From the NCBI GenBank assembly GCA_014549065.1, contig JACDOX010000561.1, positions 56,550 through 120,549 on the forward strand: 64,000 nucleotides of DNA, in the 5' to 3' direction. Positions 1-11,119 of this stretch are shown in pieces (the stretch's first letter is position 1; each line of letters begins with the position of its first letter). The notes beneath the pieces are model-generated. The model saw nothing but the letters and a program-made list of their open reading frames with translations. It was not told where the DNA came from and searched no databases. This stretch comes from Cardinalis cardinalis (lineage: Eukaryota; Chordata; Aves; Passeriformes; Cardinalidae). A program made the position numbers and the translations under genes.

Positions 1-505
1 TGTGTGTCTGTGTGTGTCTGTCTCTGTGTGTCTGTGTGTCTGTCTCGGTGTATCTGTGTGTCTGTGTGTCTCTGTGTGTCTGTGTGTGTCTGTCTCGGTG
101 TGTCTGTGTGTCTGTGTGTGTCTGTGTCTCGGTGTGTCTGTGTGTCTGTGTGTCTGTCTCTGTGTGTCTGTGTGTCTGTGTGTGTGTGTGTCTGTGTGTC
201 TGTGTGTCTCTGTGTATCTGTGTGTGTGTGTGTGTCTGTGTGTCTGTGTGTCTCTGTGTGTCTGTGTGTGTGTGTGTGTCTGTGTGTCTGTGTGTCTCTG
301 TGTGTCTGTGTGTCTGTCTCGGTGTGTCTGTGTGTCTGTGTGTCTCTGTGTGTCTGTGTGTCTGTGTGTGTGTGTGTGTCTGTGTGTCTGTGTGGGTCTC
401 TGTGTGTCTGTGTGTCTGTCTCTGTGTGTCTGTGTGTCTGTCTCTGTGTGTCTGTGTGTCTGTCTCTGTGTGTCTGTGTGTCTGTGTGTGTCTGTGTGTG
501 TTCAC
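1..505. repeat. TG/TC-rich compound microsatellite
   Basis: About 500 bases consist almost only of TGTGTG runs punctuated by TCTG, TCTC and TCGG units (for example TGTGTGTCTG and TGTCTCGGTG). It is open in all three + frames, giving 177-233 residue Cys/Val/Ser/Leu-only translations that are artefacts of the repeat. The repeat runs off the left edge of the window, so its full length is unknown. It ends near 505, where unique sequence starts. Confidence 0.97.
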
Positions 506-799
506 AGTGCACACCTCTCTCCTTGCCAGCAGTAATAGCTGCCATATGGAGCGTGGCGTGGAGGATGCTCGGCCGGCAGCGGGCACAGCCTGGTTCTCAG
601 GATCAGTTTAAGCTGCAGAATGTTCTTTGTGAGTCCATTTCCCTGCAGAGCAGCCGTCTGGGGGATGTTCACACACTGGAGGTGTTGCCAGTGTCGGGAA
701 ATTAAACCTCCTGACGCTGCTGGTTTGTGCCCCATTCCCAGTGCCCAGGGTGCTGCTGGGGACACCAGGGTGTNTCTTGTTCATCTTGTGGGGTATTTG

Positions 800-1165
800 C
801 AGCACAGATCTGATGAAGAACGGCTGAGAACCTGGGAAAGGGGCTCAGCCTGGAGACTCAGGGGGGATATTCTGGCTCTGCACAACTCCCTGACAGCTGG
901 GGGGGGTCGGGCCCTGCTCCAGGGAACAGGGATAGGAGCAGAGGGAATGGCCTCAGGCTGGGCCAGGGCAGGCTCAGGGGGGATATAACAAAGTATTTCT
1001 TCACTGAAAGGGTGATCCAGCCCTGGCACAGGCTGCCCAGGGCAGGGAAGGATTTAAGAGATGTGCAGATGTATCACTTGAGGACATGGTCAGTGGTAGC
1101 CTTGGCAGTGCTGGGGAATGGTTGGACTCGATGATCTCTGAACAATTCTGTGATTCCCTTGATTT
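800..1165 (+). mobile_element. CR1 LINE 3'-end fragment
   Basis: The stretch has the order of a CR1 3' terminus: lines like AGCCTGGAGACTCAGG and CTGCACAACTCCCTGACAG, then CTGGCACAGGCTGCCCAGGG, then a terminal TTGGACTCGATGATCTCTGA followed by ATTCTGTGATTCC. CR1 is the dominant avian LINE and is usually 5'-truncated. The + orientation follows from the ATTCTGTGATTC end lying on the right. Confidence 0.85.
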
Positions 1166-1182
1166 AAGCCATCTCCCCAGAT

Positions 1183-1530
1183 CACAGGATCCCAGAATGA
1201 TTTGCCTTGGAAGAGACCATAAAGCCCATCTCATCCCACCCCTGTGCTATGGGCAGAGAGTTCCACTAGACCAAGCCTCATTCGATCAGGCCGTGAACCC
1301 TTCCAGGGATGGGGCAGTCACAACTTTTCTGGGCAACCTGTGCCAGGGTCTCACTACCCTCAGAGGAATTGTTCCACCGATCCCTGCCCCCTGGCAGTGG
1401 GAAGCCGTTCTCCCTTGTCTTGTGCCTCCAGGCCCTTGTCCAAAGTCTCTCTTCAGCTCTCCTGGAAACCTTTAGTCCCTGGAAGGGACTCTCGAGTCTT
1501 ACTGGACCCTTCCTGTCCACCCTCAGCTAT
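1183..1530 (-). mobile_element. CR1 LINE 3'-end fragment, reverse orientation
   Basis: It starts with ATCACAGGATCCCAGAATGA and continues through TTGGAAGAGACCATAAAGCC, TTCCACTAGACCAAGCC and GGCAACCTGTGCCAGGGTCT. This is the reverse complement of a CR1 3' end. It lies just after the fragment at 800-1165 and points towards it, so two opposed truncated insertions meet here. Confidence 0.85.
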
Positions 1531-1539
1531 CTCAGCCTA

Positions 1540-4500
1540 GCTGGGGATCCTGCCCAGCACCACAGGGAGATCCCAACTCCCCATCTTGCCCTATTTCCAA
1601 AGCCTCTGCATACCCACACAAGGAAAGACCTCACAGTGTCATCTCCAGAGCTGTTCTGCCTTATCCCCAAGCTCACCCCTGTCCCCAGAACCTCTGTCTC
1701 AGGCAGTTTCTCCAGGCTGAGCTCCAGCTGGCAGTTCCATTTATCTGGCTGCATTAAGTGCCTGGCAGGTTGCATTATTCTTTAAGTACGTGAGGCTTTT
1801 CCAAACCTCATCTTCTCCCAGCAGCTCCTGCAGGCTGGCATTGGGGAAATCCTGCAGTATCCCAGCCCATGGTTCCCAGCTACCTTCCCCATCCAAGAGA
1901 CACTGGTGTGGGGTACTGGAACTCCTACATCCTGCTTTTTTCTGATAAATAAGGAAAAACGGGGCTACAGCTTAACCATGTGGGCTTTTTTAAAATTTCC
2001 AGTCAGCTGTGGATCTATTTTCATCTAGAAAATAATGTATTGATATATATATATAAAATGTATCCATATATATATAACACATACCTGTAGTTATTTCAAC
2101 TGAGATCCAAGTACAGTCCCTCATTTCATCTGGGGGATGGGGGATGCAATTAAAAATTATCNATTCTGCCAATAATAATAAAATAAGTTCTTTTATTAAC
2201 CAGGGCAACACCCTTTTTGATTAGCATCAGCAAGATGTTGCAGTATCCTGCTCTGGGACTTCTGGGATAAAAAGCTGAGACATCCCAAGGATGTATTACA
2301 GGCTGGGGGGAGAGAATGGAAACTGGAATTTTTATATGCCAGAACCCATAGGGCATTAGCAAAAGGAGGTGTGACCTGCACCATGTACCCCCTGGGAGCC
2401 ACAGCCAAATCCAGTCTGCTGTGCTTGGAAATGGGGATCCCTGGCCCCCAGCTCATTGTTCTCCATCCCCTCTGGCTCTGTCTCCAGTCTATTCCACTGG
2501 TTCCAGTGCTCAGCATCCAGCCCCACTCACAGCCCCAGTGGGACCCTCCCCAGCACCAGCCTGGGGCAGGGGAGATGCCTCCAACTTTTCTGCGTGGCAG
2601 GAGAGGACATCAAAGGCACCAAACTGCTCCCTCATCCACGCCCTGCCTTGGCCTCTCTCCCCCTGTCCCAGTTTGCATCATGGAAAATGATGTCCACGGG
2701 GTGCAGCCAACGCTGCTGGCTCAGCTCCACATGCCCGGGGCCAGCTGAGACACAAACATGAGCTCCTATTCTGTCCTAGGAGGGGGCATTTGTCCTCTCC
2801 CTCCCTGATCCTGCATCTCTTTCCCTCTTCTGGAATAGTTACAGCTGTTCAGGAAACACCAGAGAAAGCCAGCAGAAGAAACTGCTGTGTTTCCCTCCTT
2901 CCTTCTTATCCACCAGCCAGAACCAATTAAACTCACAGGAGTTCAGCTCTTCCCTCCTTCCATTTTAATTTCAGACCCTCTGGTAAGAGGAGACATAATA
3001 AAATGCAAGATTAAATGTCTAGTGCCTGGGATTTGGGATTACTGGGGCCAGGCTGGATGGATGGAGGTAGAGGGATGTGTCTGGTTACAGGGAGGTGTTG
3101 GGCTGGTGATGCTTCTCCTCATCTTGTCTCTCATCTGAGGCATTGAAAGGGCAGGGAAGTGTGAAACCCCTGCACAGATCCAGCCCAGAGCTGTTCCAAA
3201 GGGAAAGGCTTCATTCTATGAGGCTCAGTTGTGGCTTTGGGAGGAGATTTCTGTTCAGGGCTGGGGGGATGAGGTCCAAAATCCCCCCATGGAAGCTGGG
3301 TGGGGATCTGTGGGGCCAAGTCTCTCGGGTTGGTAGGTAACAGCATCTGATAGCCCCTGTCATAAACCAGACATGCATCACCCTTCCTCCCATCTGCTCT
3401 TCGCTCCATATGGGAGAGTTTCAGGCTTTGATGGCTGGAAAGATGCTGCTGATTTATTCATGGCCACTTCCCACCCATTAGCGTTAATAGCTCTTCTTAC
3501 TCTGTCTATGGAGCCTCTCAGTGACCTGGGAAGGTCAAGCACAGTGAGATGCTGTAGCCCAAATAATTTCCTGGAAATCAGAGGTGTGGTGCGTTTCCAT
3601 CCTCAACATCTGAGCTTTCCAGCAGGGAAAGAGAAGGATGCCTGCAAATGTCCCCTCTCTTTCTTCTTCCTCTTGATCTTCTCACTTTAGAGAAGAAATT
3701 GCAAAGATGAAATTGTGGAAGCTCTCCACAGCCTTCCTCCCAGCTACTCCTGGCTGCACCATATGGCAAACAGGCTCTGCTCCAGCTTGCTTTGGGTAGC
3801 AAAGTGCCCTTTGGGTGGAAATGTGTCCTTTGGATGAATCCCAGCCCTATATAAGCCCCATGGCTTTTGATGAAGTCACCATATCTCAACCACTGAGCAG
3901 CCAAGGGGTTTCCAGGACCTTCCCAGGGGAGAGAAAATAATTTGTCCAAGACAAACCCCATGTCTGAGCAGACCAGAGAGAAATTAGTTCCTCAAAAGTT
4001 GCTGTTTAATGCCTGGGTGTTCCTGCCTTTTGGGCCCCACAGCTCCAAACCCATCAGCTTAATTTTGCCAACACCTTAAACACAATCAGGGTGCAGCTCC
4101 AGCCCTGCTTCTAGGCTGGTGTCCCTGGGGAGCAGGGGAGGAAGGATTTGTGGGGGTTGTGCTGAGTTTCTGGTGTTCGAGGGCTGAGATCCCCTAAAGC
4201 CTTGGGGTTGCTCTGCTGTGAGGTGTGGGGGAGCATTCTGCGTCCTCCCTTGCCCCAGAAAGCGGGAGAAGCTCTTTTGTGCAGTGGCTCTGTGTCTGTG
4301 AGGTGATGTGGGTGAGGGGATCCAAATCTGTCAAGGAAAGGGCTGCAGAGGATGAGTTTGTATCCTGGGATGAAACAGAATATTCCAAACAAGAAAGCTT
4401 TGTGGCTGAGTGGGGCTCATCTCCCTTTCCAGGGGATCTCACCCAAGTCCTCTCCCCTTCTGAGGTCTCAGCTCCCTGGATGTTATTTGAAACAGGGACA

Positions 4501-7500
4501 TAGATAAATGAAATTATGTTCCAGAGATGCTGAGATGCAGCTGATGGGCCAAGGAGCAGATAAATGTGTTAGTGCTGNGGCACTGCACAGGCTCCTCCTG
4601 CTCCTGCCTGACCTCAATAGCCAACTTTAAGGCACAAGAAAAGGCTGTGGATATTGCACTGGGTGATTTTTTTTATTCTGGTTTGAGTTTGTTTTGGTTT
4701 TTTTTTTTACTTTACTAATCCTTTAGCAGCTTGGTAGCAGAACCAGGGTCTTCTCTAGGGCTGCTGGAAGACCTGGTGCTCAGGCACAGCAAGAGACACC
4801 ATTTCAGTGAGGATATTTGCTGTATTTTGGAAACACTGGGCTCAGGCATCTGAATTGCCAATAATGGCCATTTAATGTTCTGAGCCAAGATGTGTCCTAA
4901 GCCTGTGAATCGAGGCAGACAAAGGGACATTTCTGTCTTATGGGTACCCAAGCACCNGAGTCGTGCAGTTTTCCTTGTGTGATGGACTGGGGATGCTCAG
5001 CTCCTGCATCACCCAAGCAGATATTGAAGCGTTATGGGAAGGGGCTTTTGGTACAGGATGGCTCCATGTCCCACTGTGGGAACAAGGAGCAGAGACACTG
5101 CCAGACCCTGTGGTTTCACATCTCCTTCAGGGCACAGCACCTTCCCCCTGCAAGCTGCTAATGAAGGCCGGGTGCTAATGAGGGTGTGATTTAATGAAGG
5201 AGGGAAAAAGGAATGGGAGGGTTTTCAGATGTGGATCTTAGCATGGGTCAGGGATGGATGGAGGAAAATGCTTCCCTGGTGTGCTCCATCCCTTCAGAGA
5301 AACAATGCCTTGAGAGCTTCTGCAGTGCAGATGTCACCTCGTCATCCCATGGACCATGTTTGGTAGCTGATGATGAAGCTCTTTCCCCTCAATTGCAGTG
5401 TGCCCCTTCTGAACTTGTTCTTGAGCTCCTGCAGCGACAAGTTCAGCAATTTGATTAAACAGGGTCTAAAATGCATTTCCTTCAGTGACTGTTCAAATTT
5501 GGCCCTGATGGGTTCATTGGATTCCCACGGCATTTCTCCTGTAGGATCAGACATCAGGAAGATCCCTCAGCCCCTGCCCCAAGCCACCAAGGTTTCACAC
5601 AGCCGCTGCCAGTGAGAGCTCAGCCTGTCTCAAATCTTTTCCTGCCTGCTCCAGCAAAGCAAGAAAGGGCTGAAAAATCCAAATTTCCTTCCCACCAAGA
5701 AACATGTGGAGCTGGAAATATTATGGGTNATTTTGAAATGAAAAGGCAATCTCAGAATATTGCATTTCTGTAAAATATCTCATCCCAGCTTTAGCTGAAA
5801 TACTTCAGCTTTTATTTCTGTTACTTCATTAGCAAGCACTAATGCTTAGTAATTTAGGATATAACTGAAATGACAAACCAAAACACTTTGATGCAAGAAA
5901 CTCTCTGAAAGCTGGTGAAGAGATAAAAGGATGAGCCTTTTGGTGCATTTTGGAATAATCCTTGGAAATAGTCCACCCTTCCCACTGGGATGTGGATCTT
6001 GATCCTTTGTATGACCAAGAAAAGCAGGTGATGACCAGATGCAGCTACTCCAGAGCAAAAGCTCCTCTCCTGAATGCTTCTGGCTGCTTAAAATTAATTC
6101 TGGCTGCACTGACCCCAGCCTGAGCCACCCACGGAGTGCTGGGTATGTGTACACAAGATCGAGCACCTTCCCTGCAGCTCTCTGCTCAGTGTGTGTTAGA
6201 GACATAGGGTGACATTAAACCCACTTTAGTGCAGATGTCCTACCCAGCCTGTGCTAACACTGCACTGTCCAAGCTGGAAATGCAAAGGCCTGGCAGTTTC
6301 TGGCAAGCGCTGCCTCCAGGTCTGCAGCCTCTCACTTCCTGCTCCTCCTTTTCCTCCTCCTCCTCTTGCTCTTCCTCTCCCCAAGTGGCTGCTGGAGCAT
6401 CAGGAATGTAAATGCAGCAGGCAATGCCGTCTTCCCAGATATTTTCGGTCAAGTATGGGTATGTTTCTCTGGACTTTCAGTTGCATAAAACTTCACAGAG
6501 CTGTGCTTTGGCTTGAAGTCATCGACTTGATGTTCCCTTCAACTGGAAAACATTTGGGTTTTGTTGTTTGGAAAGAGGAATTCGTTACACAGAGCTCTGC
6601 ACCCGTGAGCCCGGTCAGGCAAGGAAGGATTGCTTTACATGGCAGAGGAGGACAGATCTGTAAATCAGATCCCATCTTATGTCCACTGGCTAGAAAATGA
6701 AACACAGCAGCACAGAATGCATCCAATACTGGAAAAGTTTGCGAAACACTTTCATAAGTCCCTGGGAAGAGAAGAGGCATTTAACTTACAGCTTTGGAGA
6801 TGTATTAAAGCTCACTTATTTTGCACATTCGATTAACTTGCATTAATATGTGAAAATATGCAGCTTTTCTTCTACATGGAGATGGATGACATTTCCAGAA
6901 CTCAATTCTTCAGGCTTTTCCAAGTTCTTGTTGAAAAACTGGAGATAAGTACTTTTCCAGGGACATCCAGATAATGACTTCACATTTACAGAGCATGATT
7001 AATTACAAGTCTGTTTGTATTTACAGTTGTTTCACTTACCCCAGTAATGGGGCCACCTCTGAAGCAGCCTATGGAGCTATTAGCCCACAGCACCAGGAAT
7101 CTGGTGCTGTGGTTATTTCCAGGCATCATACAAAAACCATCTCTCTGAAAGGGACTTTGGGAAGGTGTTGGGTCACCCTTCTGCTCCAAATGCCTCCAAA
7201 TGCCCAAATCTCCTTCTCTGCCTGCCGTGGCTCCAGTGGATGTGGGGGACTGTTTTTCCCCCTTAGCTCTGTGGCAGCCTTGTGAATTCTGGGGAAGCCC
7301 ATCCAGCATCTTCTGCTGGATGGAAGTTGGATGGAAGCTCTGGTGCCCTACAACCATCAGCTGCCAGCAGCCCAGGAGGGATGGAAGTCTAACTCCTCAG
7401 ACAGAAATCACTTCCAGGCCTCACATCCACCTCTCCCAGCACGAGGAGACCGTGACCATGGGCCAAGGAGCCCACAGGGAGCATAACTCTGCTCCATGCC

Positions 7501-9960
7501 TTGGTTCCCCTGTCATTAGGTAAGGTGGTATGTCTGCTTCATGCTTTGTCCTTCACAGCTGACCTGTCCAGCCCCATCCCAGCCCCACTGCTCTGAATCT
7601 CCTTCCCCAAGGCAGCGTCATGGAGAGCAGAGGAGCTCAGCACTCAGGATACATATGCCTCAGCCAGAGGGGATCTCACTAGTGCGCACTCTCTGCTGCC
7701 CAAAATACCTCTCCAGGCCATGACCCTGCTTTAGCAGGCAGCATTCTCTGCCCATCACCTCCAGCACAGGTCGACAGCTGCCTCTGCCAGGTCAGAGCCA
7801 TCATGGAGGCTCCTCTTTCCCCTCTCTGGTAATGGGGGAGGCTCCTCAGCCCCGCGAGCCCGTGCCAAATCCCTCTCCAACAGCTGTATGTTCTCCAGCA
7901 TGAGTCATCCCCACCCCAAGCTTTCAGCCTCTCCATAACAACATTCCTTCTCTCTGCTCTCAGATCCTGGCTGTGATCACTCCCTGCCTGGTCCTCCTTT
8001 CTCCATCCACATGGTCCCTCCTGCCCAGATTCAGTCCCCAGCCGAAGCAGCAGAGAGCAGAGATGTCTTTGCCAGGATTACCGGAGCTTCAAACAAGGAT
8101 TCAGTTTCCCTCCCTCCCCTAAAATCAAGAGGNGGTGCCCAGTTATCATGAGATCTAATTTTTCTCTCTTTAAAGAGAGACAATGATGTTGGTTCTTTTT
8201 CATATTGTTTTTTGTTGTTCTTCCCCATCCCAGATGTGTCTGTAAGAGCCACCACTGCCACCCTCTCCCAGGGCATAGGGAAAAAGCTCTGAGCTGTTGG
8301 TCCTGCACATCTCCTGCCCTACCATGGGCTCTTCTCCAGAACCTCCTCCCTGATCCCCCTCTTCTCTGCCTGCTGTCACTTTTGTCCCCAGTAGCTTCTT
8401 TTCTTCTCTTTACCCCTCTGCTCCTCTGGAGAGAGATGGTCCCACAGGAGGAACCCACACCCCCATCCCAGCAGCTTCCATCTTGGGAAGGGTGGAAAAT
8501 CCAGGCTGAGCTCTTCCTGCCCTGCACAGTCCAACTTTAACCCCAGGGAACCACAGGCAGCTTTCCTTTCCCCCAGCCCTGCCTCCAGCATCTCTTCCCA
8601 CATTAACAGTTGACCCCTGGGGGAGACCAGCCCACTCAGTGCATCACTGGTGACCTGTGACTGGAAAACTGCTGTGGAGACAGAACCTGTGCAGGGAGGG
8701 ACACTACTGGAGCACGGTGGCTTCTGCTAGCTCCATGCTACCAGCCCCCTGCCCTGCCCATGCTGCCAAGCCCTGCTCCAAAAGCTGCCAGCACAGAGCT
8801 CCCACCACTTCCCTCTCCGGCCCTTTGGCCAGCACTTCCTGGCACAGATACAGCCTCTGAATAGAAATCAAATTTTGCTCAAAAGCACTAATTTCTTCTG
8901 GATCATGGGTTACCCAGATGGATTCCAGTGGTGGCAAAGGGAGACCTTGAATGTGTTGCTTGAACAGCATGAGAAGCCAAAGTCAAATCCCATTCTTCCC
9001 TGGGCAGTGGTGTTCCTTGCCTGGAAGGCTTGGATGAGTGAGGATTAAATTCCCTCTTCATCAACCCTCTGGATGATGCTCCCTGCCAGAGACAGGTGAG
9101 GTACCTGGTGTCCTGCACCTCATTTTAAATCTTTATCCCTAAAAACCTTTCCCAGGAAGTGTTCCCTGCCATAGAGACATTCAGCTGGATCCTGGATCTG
9201 CTTCTGGACTGTGGGGTGTCAGTGGCAAAGTTACACAGGGAGTTGTTGAGTTGTTTTGTGGCTTCCTAGGGAGAGCAGGGATCTGAGGAATGTGACCTTG
9301 GCACACTTTAATTAAAGGCTGAGAAAGAGCCTCTGCCTTGCAGAACATCTGAGGCTCTGGGTGAGATGGGGTCCCCACAGCACTTACTGGAGTTCTGGGG
9401 TGGAAATGTGCTGGTGAAGGCCTGGATTGGCAGTTTTGGTGTGTCAGGATGTGCCCATGGTTACAGCTGTGCGATTCTGTTCATTGCCCTGTGGGGATGG
9501 GGATGTGGGCACAGGGAGGAGGAAATGGGGGTGAGGGGACGGAGATGGGGGATGAGGATGCAGGAATGGGGGTACTGTGTCATAATCCCTGGGGTTGACA
9601 GAGAGATCTGCTGTGTCCTTGGCAAGTTCAGAGGAGGGGAAACAAAGCCCTGCACTCTGAGCAGCTCCTTGCCGAGGGTCCTTGCACTATGCCTGCCTGG
9701 AGGAGAAAGTGCCTCTGGAACCCGCGTTAGCACCGTCTGGGGGGGCTGCAGCAAACACCTCCAACTGCCAGGATGGACGTGGGATAATGCTTCATCCCAG
9801 CTGCTGAACTCCCTGTGCTGAAAGGGGGGAACCACTGCAGCAGCCCCAGTCCCAATGCAGACTGGCCTGNCTTGAAGAACTGGGATCTTCTGGTGCACTG
9901 CAGGCTGGCGGGCTGGGNGGCTTTGCTGGTGGGGTGGAGAAGGGTCTCTGAGCTCTGAGT
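1540..9960. other. Intergenic stretch, no gene recognised
   Basis: Open frames here are short, overlap on both strands, and carry no recognisable domain or splice-consistent exon chain. I see a short AT run (about 2040-2076), a T-rich patch (4668-4709) and no convincing exon. It lies upstream of the TMEM200B promoter. Distal regulatory elements could be present but cannot be identified by eye. Confidence 0.6.
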
Positions 9961-9961
9961 A

Positions 9962-10072
9962 TTTCATAGGACCAGAGAATCACGGAATAGTCTGGATGGG
10001 AAGGGTCCTTAAAGACCATCCAGTTTCAGCCCTCCCCCTGGCGTGGGCAGGGACACNCTCCACTGGAGCATC
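9962..10072 (-). mobile_element. CR1 LINE 3'-end scrap next to the CpG island
   Basis: The sequence GAGAATCACGGAATAGTCTGG, then GGAAGGGTCCTTAAAGACCATCC and GGGCAGGGACAC, is the reverse complement of a CR1 3' terminus. It directly abuts the TMEM200B CpG island, so it is a retrotransposon insertion a few hundred bases upstream of the likely transcription start. Confidence 0.8.
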
Positions 10073-10594
10073 CCCCGGCGAGGCAGGGCCCATCCTGCGG
10101 GAGGGCCTGGGGTCTCCGCTGGGCGAGGGGACCCGGGCGCGGGGCGGAGGAAGGATCCCAGCCCGGCCCCTTCCATCCCCCGCCGCCGCCGCCGGCCCCG
10201 CTCGGAGCCAGGAAAATCCCAAATCCCATTGATCCCGCACCGCGATCGCAACTTTCCCACGGCCGGGAAGCGCCCGCCGGCCCCGCGGAGCCCGGCCCGG
10301 GAGGGGCACAGGGGGGTCCCGTCCCGTCCCGTCCGCGTCCCCCCCGCCCGAGCCCGCTGCGCTCCGCCCCCCGCGGGGCCGGGGCGGGACCCGGGGCCGG
10401 GCGGAACCCGCCGCCCCCCCTGCCCGCGCCCAGACGTCCCGGCGGCGGCGAGCGGGGAGCCGGGGGCTGGGATCCCCGCGCCGCGCTGCCTCCTGCCGCT
10501 CCATGGCCCCGGCCGCCGCGGCGGACCCCAGCGCCCGCCGCCCCCGGGGCACCGGCCCCGGCCCGGCGGGAGGTGCACGGCTCGGCGGCCGCTG
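10073..10594 (+). promoter_or_regulatory. TMEM200B: TMEM200B CpG-island promoter and 5' non-coding exon
   Basis: This stretch is very GC- and CpG-rich (CGGCCCCGG, CGCCGCCGCCGCCGG, GGCGGCGGCGAGCGG) and holds no TATA box I can see. It ends in an excellent splice donor, CCGCTG|GTGAGT, with the last exon base at 10594. The matching acceptor is the pyrimidine-rich TTTTTCTCCTCCCATCGTGCAG before 17888. TMEM200B has a 5' non-coding exon and a single coding exon in mammals, so this is inferred to be the promoter and first exon. The transcription start cannot be placed by eye. An ATG at 10503 opens a short upstream reading frame (see findings). The long ORFs that cross this GC-rich block on both strands are compositional artefacts. 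Confidence 0.65.
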
Positions 10595-10729
10595 GTGAGT
10601 GCGGGGACGGGGGGACGGCGGGGGGGACACGGGCACGGACACGGGGCACCGGCCGTGCACATCCACATCCACCTCGGGCACACAGACCACGGGCGGGATG
10701 CGCGCCGGGCACTGAGCTTCCACGGGCAC

Positions 10730-11117
10730 CATGGACAGACACCGGGCACCACAGGCAGGCACCAGGGACCCCTGCACACTCATGGACAGACACCGGGCAC
10801 CCACAGGCAGGCACCAGGGACCCCTGCACACCCAGGGACAGACACTGGGCACCCACAGGCAGGCACCAGGGACCCCCGGGCACCCATGGACAGACACTGG
10901 GCACCCACAGGCAGGCACCAGGGGCCCCCAGGCACCCATGGACAGACACCGGGCACCCACAGGCAGGCACCAGGGGCCCCTGCACACCCATGGACAGACA
11001 CCGGGCACCCACAGGCTGGCACCAGGGGCCCCCAGGCACCCATGGACAGACACCGGCCACCCACAGGCAGGCCCCAGGGACCCCTGCACACCCATGGACA
11101 GACACTGGGCACCCACA
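10730..11117. repeat. 52-bp minisatellite, about 7.5 copies
   Basis: The unit begins CATGGACAGACACCGGGCAC and continues through CACAGGCAGGCACCAGGG to a variable end (CCCCTGCACACC or CCCCCAGGCACC). Counting one unit by hand gives 52 bases, with few substitutions between copies. It lies 140 bases downstream of the TMEM200B first-exon donor, inside the first intron. Because 52 is not a multiple of three, every frame reads the repeat in a rotating way; the long ORFs here on both strands are repeat artefacts, not proteins. Confidence 0.93.
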
Positions 11118-11119
11118 GG

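Noticed and set aside
2..705. Three overlapping + strand ORFs rich in Cys, Val and Ser
   Set aside because: They are translations of the TG/TC microsatellite; the frame stays open only because the repeat lacks stop codons.
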